A program made the translations under genes and the position numbers. This document shows positions 32,232 through 44,778 of a DNA stretch of 64,000 nt, piece after piece. The stretch comes from Persicaria tinctoria. Its lineage: Eukaryota; Streptophyta; Magnoliopsida; Caryophyllales; Polygonaceae. The stretch is taken from the NCBI GenBank assembly GCA_037127255.1, contig JBANSL010000013.1:55639688-55703687 (forward strand). Direction: 5' to 3'. The notes beneath the pieces were generated by a model. The model was not told where the DNA came from and made no database searches. It worked only from the letters and a program-made list of their open reading frames with translations. The first letter of the stretch is position 1, and the number at the start of each line of letters is the position of its first letter.

Positions 32232-34004
32232 TCAACCTTTGTGGCTAGACCAATAAGCAAATTTGGATCCATTGTTGGGATAAACCATATTTGGTAAAAT
32301 AGTGCCTTTTGGAACCCAAACTTGTGTTATCCGTTCTTTTCTCAAATGAACAGGAAATGTATTGCGAATAATATATGGATCCTTTCTTCTATAGGGGCAT
32401 GTCTCTTTTACATGTCCCTTTCTAGCACAACGGTGACATATAGGAGAGGTTCTGCTTCCTTTTGCCTTTACAAAAGTGGTAATGTGTTGCTTCTTTAAAA
32501 ACTTTGAATTGTAACCAATACCACTTTTGTTTAGAGAGCTTTGTTGCTCACCCAACATCCTATCGAGAGAACCTTTGGATTTGGTAAAACTTATGAGGGA
32601 TGTCTGTTGGTCTTGAATCTTATTATTCAGGGAGATCTTCTCGTTCTCTAAGTCATGATGCTCATTTCTTAGAGAGGAGAGATCTTGCTTGAGTTCAGAT
32701 TTCTCTTACTCAAGCGTCTTAACTTTAATGTCAAGACCTGAATAAGAAGCTTCAAGACTTTTGACCCTCATAGACAGATCCTCAATAGTTCTTTCCTGGT
32801 CCACAGTTCTCTTAATAAGAGTGTTAGTTTGGGCAATAAGCTTTTCTTCATTGGCAATCATATTGGAAAGGAATTCCGATAATACGTCTTTTGGACTTTC
32901 CATAAGTTCTCTTACAGTAGCTTCAAGCTTTTCATCGTGGGATCCATCTTCTGAGGCCATAAGACAAATATTGGCCTTCTCATCATCGGAGTAAGAGTCG
33001 GAATCACTCCAAGTTACCACCATGGCTTTCTTCTTCCATTTGTCACTCTTCTTGGACTGGCTTTTTGTCTTTTGAGGGCAATCCTTCACAAGATGATCTG
33101 TTTCACCACATTCAAAACAAGACAACGGTTTAGTCTTCTTTTCATACTTGTTGTATTGAGGCTTACCTCGAAATTTTGAAGATTCTGATCCATTCTTGTT
33201 GTTGAATTGCTTCTTCATTTTGAGAATTCGAGCAAGGCCTCTTGTGATAAGAGCAAAAGGATCATCCTCCTCGTCATCCTCATCTTCGGAATCAGATCCA
33301 TGTTTAGACTCATTAGTGCTAGCTGGAAGTTCTCCATCGTCTTCATTAAGGATCATCTCATGCGTGATCAGCTTCCCAAGAAGGTCATCAAGGGGTAGAG
33401 TGGTGAGGTCCTGGGCTTCCTCTATAGCTGTTACTTTTGGACCCCATTTCTCCTTTGGAAGGCACCTCAGTATCTTCCTTACTTTCTCAACGTTGGTAAA
33501 GCTCTTGCCGAGAGAGTCAAGGTTGTTGGTGATCTCTGTGAATCGTGTGAACATGGCCTTGATTGACTCATCAGACTTCATCTTGAAGAGCTCATACTTT
33601 CGAAGGAAGATGTTGATCTTGGTGTCTTTCACTTGGCTCGTTCCTTCATAGGTGATGACCAGTTTGTCCCAAATCTCTTTGGCTGACCTACAAGATGAAA
33701 TACGGTTAAACTCATCAGTGCTAAGACCACAATAAAGTAAGTTAATAGCCTTGTATTTTTTGGAGACGATTTCAAGATCTGCTTGGTTGTATTCAGACTC
33801 CTTCTTTGCAACTTTGGTATCATTTGGTCCATCTTTCTCTGGAATCTTCGGACCATTCTCTATAATGTTCCAAAGCTCTAGATCTTGGTCTGTGATGAAC
33901 ATCTTCATCAAAGATCTCCAGTGGACAAAGTTGTTTCCTACAAAGAGTGGCGGTCTGCTTGTGGACCTTCCCTGTGCAAATCCTCCGCTTGCTTTACCAG
34001 ACAT
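32232..34004 (-). pseudogene. gag of element D, one nonsense codon
   Basis: Starts at ATG 34002-34004, close behind the primer site. The N-terminal part (FVGNNFVHWRSLMKMFI..IWDKLVITYEG) is the Copia gag domain. A zinc knuckle CFECGETDHLVKDC (C-x2-C-x4-H-x4-C) lies at about 33074-33118, then a coiled coil. TAA at about 32706-32708 interrupts the coiled coil, which continues in the same frame to a second knuckle CHRCARKGHVKETC near 32400-32445. Two knuckles are usual in the SIRE lineage. Confidence 0.88.
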
Positions 34005-34042
34005 GATCGAAAACTCACAAGATTGTTAGATCAAAAACAGTG

Positions 34043-34060
34043 AGTAAAGCTCTGATACCA
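34043..34060 (-). other. Primer binding site of element D (tRNA-iMet)
   Basis: The minus strand reads TGGTATCAGAGCTTTACT, the classic complement of the initiator tRNA-Met 3' end used by Copia elements. It lies 2 bp from the LTR. Confidence 0.93.
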
Positions 34061-34062
34061 AT

Positions 34063-35059
34063 TGATGGTTCGATAATGTAAAACAATGTAATATAGAAAT
34101 ACTCTACAAGGGGGGTTGAATAGAGTATGCCCGTTTTTCGTAGAAAGTCTCAAGACTTTTGGACCTCGTATAAAACCCTTTGAGATTAAACCTGACTCAC
34201 AAAGTTAGACAATCGAACCAAGTGTTGAAATAAGGTAAAGCAATAGATAAAAGACACAAGTAATTATTTAAGAGGTTCAGCACGAACTTGGCCTACGTCC
34301 CCGCCTAGGGTTCTTCCACAACCCTAGGATTCAAAAGGCTTTATTGATTCGCTTAGCTTAGGATCCTAATAGCTCACCGAGAAGCCTCTCTCCTATATAA
34401 TTGCAATCTAGTCAACTCACGTTCCCTTGGAGTCCTAGATCAATCTAGAAGAGCCCCACCTCTCTCATCTATCTAGTACAATCCTCTTACTCTCACAAAT
34501 CAATAGCTTAGTGAAACTTCCCGAGTTACAAACTCTCGAGTAAAACTTTAAATGAATATATCCTATAAGCTCACAGTGACTCTCAAAGGCTTTGAAATAA
34601 ACAACAAACTCTTGAGCGCTAGCTGAGAGTACACTTTGGAAGACAAATCTTGCTTGAATGAATGAAAGCTCGTGTAGCACTTGTATCTTCTGTCTTCATC
34701 TTCCTTCTCTATTTATTGGGACAAATCGGCGCCGAAAATCTTCTCCAACGGCTATTCCTGATCATGGCTATCTTCAAGATCTTCTAAACTTGGAAACAAA
34801 TGAAGTCATAATCTTTCCGATTTGAACCTTCTCAGCACTTGTCGTAAAGAAGGAAATAATTCGAAAAACTTCCTGAAAGATTAGTCAAGCATATATATAT
34901 AATATAAAGGAAGTATATAATAAGATTAAATAATATTCGGACTTATAAAACAGGTTTTGGATTTCATCAACTGTCAATGTTCCAAGACCTTTGACACAAA
35001 CATCCTGTCAAGGCCTTTGAAACATTTATTCCGATTTTCATCAAGGGAGGGAGTTATCA
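34063..35059 (-). repeat. 5' LTR of element D
   Basis: 997 bp; in element sense it starts TGATAACTCCC and ends CGAACCATCA. It shares 34668-35059 with the partial 3' LTR with few differences. Confidence 0.92.
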
Positions 35060-36023
35060 GGATGAAGTGGATGATTTATTTGCTTATGTTAATCATATTC
35101 TTTTGTTTGGTCCTTTGTGTAAGTTTACACGCGGATTGTATCTGTAATGACTTTTTCAACATGTTACTATTAAGGCTTCGATATTTGTGTGCGACATGAT
35201 CGTCTACACTTTTGGTTGCTTAGGATCTGAACATGACTATTCCCTGACGTGACATGTACAGTCAAGGTAGCAGGGCAATGTTCTAATATCTCACCACTTG
35301 TTCGGCATGCAAGTCATCTTGGAAAAGATTTGGACTGAACAAAACGATGCTGAATATAAACAGTTTTATTTATCGGTATATACGATATCGTTGAGAGTAC
35401 CCTGAACATGAGCGACTGTATCTTGCCTGCCTTTGTTATTCCTCAAACCAGAACAAACACCATGACCTCTCCTAATCCGAGCCATCGAGATTTTTTCCGT
35501 TCTATTGATTTTGAGGAGAAGCTTGAAGTCCTGGTAACTTTCCTGACCTTTTACTCTTGGTCTTTATATTCCTGGGGTTTTTAATAGAAATTTTTTTTGA
35601 CTATTCACAACTATTACCGGACTCTTTTGGTGATAGGAATGGTCGCGTGGTTTCGGCCCACGTTTGTTTAGTTTCTCCTACTGGGCGGGAATTCCGTGTA
35701 AGGTTGTTTCGGAACAGTCATGGTTGTTATTTTTTTACTGAAGGTTAGCGCGCATTTGCGGAGGATAGCGAGCTCCGTTTTGGGGTTTCGCTGATCATTT
35801 TTTAAGTATGAAGGGAGTAATCGTTAGACGATTATTGTTTTGGAGGCAAGCGAATAGGTTGAGAAGTAGTAGTGATGTTGTCCCGTTTTTTCCTTTGTAG
35901 TATGTTGTCCCGTTTTTTCCTTTGTAGTATGTTACCCAGTTGTCTCTCATACGAGATTTTACTGTCCGATTGCTTTGTATTTTGCTTGAACCTGTTGTAT
36001 ATTGGTTGCGTTATGTTCAAATG
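35060..36023 (-). other. 3' non-coding region of element E, non-array part
   Basis: No gene is supported. It contains two perfect tandem copies of a 27-bp unit at 35876-35902 and 35903-35929. Its assignment to E rests on its position between the array and D. Confidence 0.5.
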
Positions 36024-36628
36024 GTTTGTTTTTTCTCCTTGGAGGCTTATATGCACATCCGTAGTCGAAAGACACGCGATTTCTAAATTTGTTCTCCATT
36101 GAGGCTTGTTTGCACATCCGTGTTCGAAAGACATGCGATAGCTAAATTTATTCTCCGTAGAGGCTTGTTTGCACATCCATGTTCGAAGAACACGCGGTTG
36201 CTAAATTTATTCTCCGTAGAGTCTTATTTGCACATCCATGTTTGAAAGACACGTGATTGCTAAATATATTCTCCGTAGAGGCTTATTTGCACATTCGTAT
36301 TCGAAAGACACGTGATTGCTAAATTTATTCTCCTTGGAGGCTACTTTGCGCATCCGTGTTTGAAAGACACGTTATTTCTAAATTTATTCTCCTTGGAGGC
36401 TTGTTTGCATATCCTTATTCGAAAGACATGCGATCACTAAATTTATTCTCCTTGGAGGCTTGTTTGCACTTCCGTATTCGAAAGACACGCGATTACTAAA
36501 TTTATTCTCCGTAAAGGCTTGTTTACACATCCGTGTTCGAAAGATACGCGATTACTAAATTTATTATTCGTAGAGGCTTGTTCGCACATCTGTGTTTGAA
36601 AGACACGTGATTGCTAAATTTATTCATA
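36024..36628 (-). repeat. 59-bp tandem repeat array in the 3' region of element E
   Basis: The landmark CTAAATTT recurs at 36083, 36142, 36201, 36260, 36319, 36378, 36437, 36496, 36555 and 36614, always exactly 59 bp apart. About ten units differ only by substitutions. Tat-lineage 3' UTRs are known to spawn such arrays. Confidence 0.93.
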
Positions 36629-36751
36629 ACTACAATTATTTTTGGGTTTGGAACATTCATTTATATATATGAAGAGGTGTACCCAATCGGGAATCCTGGT
36701 GACTTCTATACATGGAAAATCTAAGTCATTAGGTTTCTAAAAGACATAACT

Positions 36752-37834
36752 TTACGCAAAATACGCCTTGAGATTTCTGGCGTTCCATGACTTCGCGGGG
36801 ATGGTTCCTTCTGGATTTTGTAGTTTGAAGGAACCTTTGCCCACTTCTTGATGAATGACGTAAGGGCCCTCCCATTTCGGTTCAAGCTTTCCTCTTGTTG
36901 TTGCTTGTCGAAGGACCAAGTCTCCTTTTTCTATGGGGCATAAGAAGACGCGTTTGTTGTATCCCTCAGCGAGTCGGCATTGATACTCGTTTGCTTTGAG
37001 ATCGACAAGTCGTGCCTCTTCTTTCTTCTTGTAGGTGAAGTTCCAATTCGAGGGCCTCATCGTTGGTGCCTTTGTTAAAATCAACTATTTTGGCCGATGG
37101 CACCAATAATTTTATTGGAATAATCGCGTCGACCCCAAAGGCCATTACGAATGGTGTTTCTCTAGTTGGACTCTTGGTCGAGGTTCTGTATGACCATAGT
37201 ACCAGTGGCAAAGCTTCGGCCCATTCCCCTTTTGATGTCCCCAACCTCTATTTCAAGGCGTTTAAAATATGGCGATTCATGGTTTCAGCTCGTCCGTTGG
37301 ATTGCGAGTAGGCCCCTGATAAGAAACGGAAATGAATGTGGAGCCCGACACAGAAATCGCGGATCCCTTCACAGTCGAATTGAGGACCGTTGTCCGTCAT
37401 GATGGCTTGTGGAACTCCAAATCGGCAAATTATATTTTTCCAGAGGAACTTGCATACCTTCTCTACTGTAATAGTGGCCATGGCCTTGGCTTCCACCCAC
37501 TTTGTAAAGTAATCGACTATCACAATGAAAAAGCGAAGTTGCCCTGGTGTTGTTGGGAAAGGGCCTAAAATATCCATTCCCCACATGGCAAAAGGCCAAG
37601 GTGTAGATTTGCAATTCAACGGATGGGGAGGCCAGTGATTGAGTGATGCATGTCGCTGGCAAGGGTCACATATATGAATAATCATTTCACCATCGGCTCT
37701 GAGAGTAGGCCAGTAGTACCCTGACTGGATGGTTTTAGCTGCCACGACTCTCCATTCTTGGTGATTGCCACATATGCCTGCATAGAGTTCTCGGACAAGA
37801 TCGAGACCTTCCTGGTTTGATACGCAGAGGAGGT
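36752..37834 (-). pseudogene. Integrase of element E, C-terminal part of pol
   Basis: Zinc region GICGNH..C-x2-C (ICDPCQRHA) at about 37640-37770, with the usual first His apparently replaced by Tyr. Then the catalytic core: DYFTKWVEA, TDNGPQF and NGRAETMNR supply D, D and E. TAG near 37246 and a frameshift near 37050 break the frame before the C-terminal domain (KWEGPYVIHQ), which ends at 36752. Element F is inserted just upstream of the zinc region. Confidence 0.88.
37830..37834. repeat. Target site duplication of element F (GAGGT)
   Basis: GAGGT at 37830-37834 is repeated at 46783-46787, directly outside the two LTRs of F. Confidence 0.93.
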
Positions 37835-39819
37835 TGATGTCTCTAAAGTAGCCATGTTTTTATGCATATTTTAGTTCCATATTTTATACACTTTGCATAT
37901 TTCGGGTTGGGAATATGTCGAATTTATGTAGTATATGCTTATTTGCCATAAATGGAGATCTACATAAGTTTCTATTTAATATTGCAGAATATGGAGTCAT
38001 TTTGGGAGAAAACCAAGAAGCAGAGACGGAAGCTCAAATCTACTCGATATCGACAAGTTTAGTCGATATCGACAAACCATGTCTAGGCACATCACTGATC
38101 GAGGAGCACATGTCGAGAAGCCAAGGAACAACGTTGCCCGACTCCAGCACTCTCCTCGATATCGAGTTGATTACTCGATATCGACAAAGCAGAAGACTAT
38201 ACCCGGAGTCGATGAGAGCTTGATCGAGGATGCCGAGGAGCGCTACCCGACCTGGCCAGACATGCCGGACATTGAGCATCACCCTACTCGATATCGAGGA
38301 AACTCCTCGATATCGACAAACCCGAAGTCACATGTCCGAGCATGTCGAGGAGAGCTGCCCGACCAACCCAAGCCAACCTAGTCGATGAAACCAATCTACT
38401 CGATATCGAGTTATTTACTCAATATCGAGGACCCAGCGCCACATTTCCAAGCCATGTCGAGGACCTACTACCCGAGAGGCCGAGCCAAGCTGAAGTCGAC
38501 GTCCATTTTACTCGATATCGACAAGATTTGGTCGATATTGAGGAGATCTTTCCGGAAGCCGCGTACGCGTTTTTAGCTGTCCTACTCAGATTGGGATTAC
38601 TTGGGGCCGAAGATTTCCGAGTTCTATCCGATTCTATCAAGATCCATCATAGAGGAGAAGATTTATCCACTTGAAGATATTTTAGTCCTTTAGATATAAT
38701 TTCCCTTTTTAGATTTAATTATGTTATTCCATTTATTTATCTTTAATGCTTTTAGATATAGATTTAGATATATATAGATATTTCTATCCTTGAATAGCAA
38801 GGAGTAGAAGGCTATAAATAAAGCCCATGGAGTGATTTTAGGAATCATTCAATTCACAAGCTAGAGAAGTAGTTCTACAGAGAAGTTTTAGGAGTTCGAA
38901 GGTTTTAGGGTTGTGGCGTTCAACGAAAGTTGGATTGTCGGGATTGTAAAGGCTTTGAATTTAGTTTAATGCTAGTTTCTTTTCATACATCAATGTCTGA
39001 GGTTGCAATGAAGCGCGAGTAGTCCACCCACTTCTAGGGTTGGGGCGAGCCCGACGATAGCCTTGCGTGTTTGAGGTAAAGATCCGACTTTTATCATGTT
39101 TTGAGCATCTACTACTTGTTATGTGTTTATTACCCATCTAATGGAGGTCCATGCTAACAACTTGGATTGTAAACATAAAATCAGTAGATACAATTAGGGT
39201 TTCTTGAAAGAGTTGTCTAATTGTTGGAAAAGGCAAAAGCTTAGTCCTTCGATGCAAGTTATATGATTATCTGTTTTATTTATCTTGCCTTATGCATGCT
39301 TGGTTATTGTTGTTGCAAACCCCAATCTTGGAAGTCTTTTACATATAGTTTATTTTCGAATCCGAAAGGATTTGTCTTTACTTTATTTCGTTTTACTTTC
39401 TGTCTTACTCGATATCGACTAGCACTCCTCGATATCGAGTTACTGATCCTCGATCCAGAATCGTTGTAGCTTCTGTGTGTAGGTGATCGACAAGAGCATC
39501 ATCGACATCGACAACTCTACTCGATATCGAGTAAGGGCTGCTCGATATCGACCAAAAGTACATGTGCTTGCTGCTGCGCTGTTCAACTTGTCCGATCTTC
39601 TGTCGACTAACCCTAGTCGAGATCGATAACCTGTGGTCGACTTCTGTCCGTGAGATTTCTCCGCTGCCTAGGATCCGCTGACACGCTTCCTCGTGGATCG
39701 ATCCTAACTTCCCACTGCTGCATCGGGAGGAAGTCTTGTAATTATTTGCAAGGGACAGAATCTGGTTTGCTGTGATTTATTTATATTTTAATTTGCATTC
39801 TCGATTTCCTCCTACAACT
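37835..39819 (+). repeat. 5' LTR of element F
   Basis: Begins TGATGTCTCT and ends ACAACT (ACAACA in the 3' copy). U3 holds five TCGATATCGA pairs: 38043-38073, 38155-38185, 38287-38317, 38399-38429 and 38511-38542. TATA lies at about 38814-38821 and the U5 cluster at about 39406-39552. Confidence 0.93.
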
Positions 39820-39822
39820 AAT

Positions 39823-39840
39823 TGGCGCCTTTTCCGGGGA
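39823..39840 (+). other. Primer binding site of element F (tRNA-Asp type, diverged)
   Basis: TGGCGCCTTTTCCGGGGA, two mismatches to the tRNA-Asp complement. Confidence 0.85.
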
Positions 39841-39902
39841 AGCAATCATTCGCGCCTTAGGTAATTAAATCTCACATCTACTTTTAGTTACTTTACAGGT
39901 GT

Positions 39903-42674
39903 ATGCGCCGTTCTGGTCAACCACCTGATTTTGACGGCTTAGACGATCCGGAACGCCTCTTACACATCCAAGCGAAGCTAAAAAGGGCCATGGCGGCCGC
40001 AGAAACACAGAAACAACTTATACAGAGGCTTAAAAGGGAGCTGGCCGCTAAAGATGCTGCTATTGCCACTGAGACAGCAGCCAGGGAACAAGCAGAAGCT
40101 GAGCTTGCCCAATACCCAACAACTGCAGAGGATTATATGCATCCGACTCTCGTCGTGCCTGAATCGACGATTCTAATCCCTGAAAACTCTTTTGAAATTC
40201 CCACTCAATTCCTTATAGAGCTTAAAAATAATGCTTTTTATGGCAAATTTAATGAGTGTCCTCTTGCACATATTACCAATTTTTCTGACATGTGTCATAC
40301 TCTTGCTGAAGGTACAACTCTGGAATATGTGAAGATAAAGGCTTTTCGCTTGTCTCTTGCTGGACCTGCACTGAAGTGGCTTGAAAGGCTGAAGCATGTG
40401 GAGCCTCTAGCAAAGGCATGAGAACGATACAAAGAACTGCTACGATCTTGCCCTACTCATGGACAGCCACCCTGTGTCATTCAAGAGATCTTCTTCAATT
40501 CTCTTGACCAAGTCACCAAGGACAGGATCAACCAGTATACTCGTTATGAGTATCTGACGATGCCACCAATTGACGCATGGGGTGTGCTCGACATGCTCAC
40601 CAATTATGAAAAAAAATATGGGTCTAGTACAAACTATGAGGAGAACTCCTACGCCAGGTCAGCACCATCTATGCCCCTCTATGAGCCTGCCAAGGAAATT
40701 GACCCAGATGTCAGGGAGCAGTTCTACAGAGACCAGAATCGCAAGCTCCTCAAGCAAGTCAAGTATCTCTCTGTCAACCAGTCTTACATCGAATGCGGAT
40801 CACAGTGGCACACCACTACTAAGTGCCCATACACTAAGCAAGTCAGGATGGCAGAGACACATGAAGAGGTAGCTTACGCAGGGGGTCCCAATCGCTATAT
40901 GGGGGATCAAAGGTTCTATCAACCACAGTGGAACCAATGTCCTCCTAGGAATCCCCCGCCATATAGAGCTCCAGGACATCCAGAAAGGGATCAAAAGAAG
41001 GATGACTTACAGCTCGTCCTAGAACAGATGCGCCAAAATCATGCACAGCAGCAGCAGTCTACAAGCGCTATCAATAATAAACTCCAGAATTTCAACACAA
41101 AATTTGGGGAACTGGATATCTAGAAGAGAAGCATAGAGACACAGATGGGACAATTCGCTGCACAGATCCCACGACCATCCGGACAACTCCCTGGGCAAAT
41201 AGAACCAAATCCTAAGGGGAAGACCGGACACGTCGCAACTATCAAACTCAGGAGCGGGCACCAATTACATGAGCCAGAGGTCGGAAAGCATCAAGGCAAG
41301 GCAGAGCAGCAACTCGACAACGAGCAGCAGCAACTCGATATCGAGGAGCCCCTGCTCGATATCGACCAAAATCTCCTCGACACAGACCAGAAGCCCAGCT
41401 CGGACTCCAATGCACACCCCAGCAACCCGAGATCGACAACGTTAGTCGATATCGAGGAGGCCCTTATTGAGGAGAAGCAGACCGAGGTCGGCGACTATGC
41501 AACACCTCCGACATCTGATCTGGCTCCGAAGCAGAAAAAGACACCGCCTTTCCCTTCTAAAGCACTGAAAGATCCCACTGCAGGTAAGTTTAACCGATTT
41601 GTTAATATGCTGCAAGAACTGAATGTCTCTATTCCTTTTATAGAGGCCCTGCAAGAGATGCCTGGATATGTCAAATTTCTAAAGGAAATCCTGAGCAAGA
41701 AGCGATCCATCTCAGAGATCGCCAGCGAATGCAAAGTACTCCACTTCCCTGAAAAGAGACCTGACCCTTGTAAGTTTTCTGTTACTGTGGGATTTGGTCA
41801 ATATAAATACAATTCCTTGTGTGATTTAGGAGCAAGTGTGAGCATCATGCCCTTATCAATCTGGCGGAAGGTAAAGATAGAATGCATAGAACTTGTGGAT
41901 GCCAAGTTATACATGGCAAACAATACAGTAGTCATCCCTACAGGTATGGTTGAGAATGTCCCTGTCCAGGTTGGTAAATTCTTTATTCCAGCTAATTGTC
42001 TTATAATAGATTGTGCTGAAGATCCTACTAGCCCTATTATTCTTGGTAGACCATTCTTAGCTACTGCAGATGGCAAGATTAGTGTCAAGCAGCGATCACT
42101 CACCTTCACCATAGGCGACGAGGTCTTAGACTTCTCCTTCGACCATGAAAAGGAGGAAATTTCATGGCTGGAGGTGAAGAGAATCAGCAACCACGGGACC
42201 AAGCAAACAACGGATGAAGACACCAGGAGACAACTCGAGATCGACAAAGGCTCCTCGATCTCGACTAAGGTGCTACTCGATTTCGACAAAAGTTCATCAA
42301 TATCAACTTCCTCTGCTGAACACCAGACTTGCCAGGAGCCTATGTATGGGGTCCCTGTACTCGATATCGACCAGCCGTACTCGAGATCGACTAACCCCGA
42401 GCCCGAAGATTTTTGTTTTGGGCCCGAAAAGGTAAGTTCAGGTATGAGCTCCATCCCTCCTCGGTCCATTAAGAAATTTATAAATAATTCAAGGGGAGGT
42501 AAGGCCCCATGGGGAGAGAATCTGCGGAGACTAAGAGCTGGGAAGAAAAAGAAAAAAGAAAAGGAGGATTATGCAAACAACCATCTATCAGCTGAGCTTG
42601 CATACTACAATCAGGACCTAGATGATCTAGGAGAAGGGCCAAGCACAAGCGGGCCCCACATTAATGGTCCTTGA
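39903..42674 (+). pseudogene. gag-protease of element F, two stops and a Gag deletion
   Basis: One frame from MRRSGQPPDF at 39903 to TGA 42672-42674. About 35-40 codons of the Gag core are missing near 40397, compared with A. TGA near 40419 and TAG near 41121 each replace a Trp codon. The zinc knuckle has lost its first Cys (YIECGSQWH, near 40790). The TCGA-repeat linker (41310-41460), protease DLGASVSIMP (about 41824-41853), ILGRPF, a second repeat tract (42229-42390) and the basic/acidic tail follow. No reverse transcriptase or integrase. Confidence 0.88.
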
Positions 42675-44778
42675 GCACAAAAGAAGAAGTCGGCCTAGCG
42701 ACTCTAAAATCTAGAGCATGTATATAAGACTTTTTGAATTTTGGGACTTTTGAACTTTTTGGTTTGGGTTTTGGTTTTTGTTTTTGGTTTTTTAGTTTAG
42801 AATACTTCATGTGGAAAGTCTTGTTTTTGTGTGCAATCTAACGCTTTTAGGTCGGCAAGCATAAAAGAATCACGAAAGGTGGAATAAGAAGTCCCTGAAA
42901 AACAGTCAGAATCGACGAAGGCCAAGTCGAAATCGACCAAGAGGAGCAGCCCAGAAACTCCTCGATATCGAGTAGGCCAACTCGATATCGTCTAAGCCAA
43001 CAGAGTCTCCTCAACTTCAGAAGCCACTTGATGCAGAGAGCCTCCTCGATATCGAGTACTGTACTCGATATCGACAAGACCACTTACTCGACATGCCATG
43101 TTCTGTCCTCCTCGACGCGTTATTCGGTGAGTTCTTTCCTTTACTCTTGTTTTTATTTGATTTTATACAGTGGGGACACTGTATATTTTAAGTATGTGGT
43201 GGGGGAAGAGCTCATTATCATTATTATATGTTTTAGTCTTGCTTTTTGGTTTTACATGGTGAAATTTTATTTTTATGCATTCATGTTTAAGTTTTATGCA
43301 TTCAAGTCTTTTGCTATACTTTAGTCTTCTTTTTAGTTGCATAAAAAAAATAAAAAAAATAAAAAATGTCGAAAAAAAAAGAGAAAAAAACTCATGTTTA
43401 AATTTTTGCATTGTCTTAATTTTTATACCCTAATTTAGATGTCCTATGATGATAAATAATGACTGACTTGATCATGTAAATCCTATGACATGTTTGGAAG
43501 GTTTAGCCTAAGTCCTTAAAATTGTTTTTATGTGGATTGTGAACTTGTGATGAAATTGAGCACATATGATCCTAAGTTAAAGGTTGAAATCCAACAAAAA
43601 TTGTCCTAGTGAGAATTTTGGCCTTATAGGGAGAACATTAAAAATCCCTCTGCTTTCTTGAGTGTATTTACTCTTCCTATGCATATCTAAATGTTCTGAT
43701 AGTTATTCAAAGCCAATACATTTATATGTTTATGTGAATGAGAATTAAATGATGGAGGCACCTTTTAAGCCAATTTTATCCTCTCTTTACCTACCCTGCA
43801 TTATCCCTGCTTGAAGCCAGAACATTAGCCTGAGACTTTTATTATAAACTCCACAAAATTTTCCTTAGCCAAATTGAGCCTGGCCCCTATTTAAGAATTA
43901 AGACTTAGAGTTGGTTGAAATAATGGTTTGTGGAAGGAATGAGCTTGTGTTTCAATTCAAGTAAGAAGGATTTTTGAATTTATTGAGATATGGGTTGGTT
44001 TTATATTATTATCTTGCTATGCATATTATGTAAAAGGATTTTTGGCTCACCCTATAAATGCACTAGTTTATTTTCGTTTTTTCAAAAAAAAATATCGAAA
44101 AAAATAGAGAAGGAAAAGTTTGTGTATATGTTTGTGAATAAAGTGCATGAGCCAAATTTACCTTAATTCTTTCATTTTCGCAAGATACATACTTTGGAGA
44201 GGTTAATTAAGTTTGAAAGGTTACATACTTCATTGAGATAAGTTGGAGAGTTTGGTTGATGCACATGATTTAGAGGTATGGTTTGGTTGTGTTGGAGATT
44301 TAGGAGTCTTGATTCCCGAATTTTATTAAGCACCACATGGCCAAATAATTCCATACCCTTCTCTTTCTTACCAAGCCCCATTACAACCCCGCCGAATGGA
44401 ATCTTCTTTGAAGACTTCTATTGAGCGAAGTCCTCCTGATAATTCTTGTTGCATTTTCATAATTGGTTGCGAATTGGATTTATATTTAAATTGCAATGTT
44501 TATGAGATTGTATAAGGAATTGAGATGAGAGTTGATCTACATAGCCTAAACACATTGAGAGCTGAGTGTAAACACATTATCCTTGTGAGGTTCGATTTAT
44601 ATTGCCTATTCCTATGGATCGCTCATATATGTGTGATGACGTTAAATTCACTTGTCTTACATTGCTACTACTTGAGATGTTGCTTTTGAAAAAGGCGAAG
44701 ACTTGAAGGATGTGTTGTAGGTCTTGGTTATTGTTTGGTTATTGCTTGAGGACAAGCAAGTCTAAGTATGGGGTGATT
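42675..44778 (+). other. 3' non-coding region of element F
   Basis: Aligns with 14174-14278 plus 22529-24574 of A. A perfect 9-bp hairpin TATACAGTG/CACTGTATA with GGGA loop (43164-43185) precedes AAGTATGTGGTGGGGGAAG. The terminal stem TTGCTTG/CAAGCAA is at 44742-44759, followed by AAGTATGGGGTG. Otherwise AT-rich with no gene. Confidence 0.78.

Larger units (their letters stand above)
26113..35059 (-). mobile_element. Element D: SIRE/Maximus-type Copia retrotransposon with env-like ORF
   Basis: On the minus strand the order is complete 5' LTR (34063-35059), tRNA-iMet primer site (34043-34060), gag, protease, integrase, reverse transcriptase-RNase H, env-like ORF, polypurine tract, and partial 3' LTR (26113-26506). 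The Copia order (integrase before reverse transcriptase) and the extra ORF after pol are the hallmarks of the SIRE/Maximus lineage. The missing part of the 3' LTR must lie left of element A, outside the window. GGATG at 35060-35064 should be one TSD copy. Stops and frameshifts between domains show it is inactive. Confidence 0.92.

Noticed and set aside
36024..36628. Regularly spaced repeats that could suggest a CRISPR array
   Set aside because: The whole 59-bp unit is repeated with no unique spacers, and the context is a plant retrotransposon 3' region.
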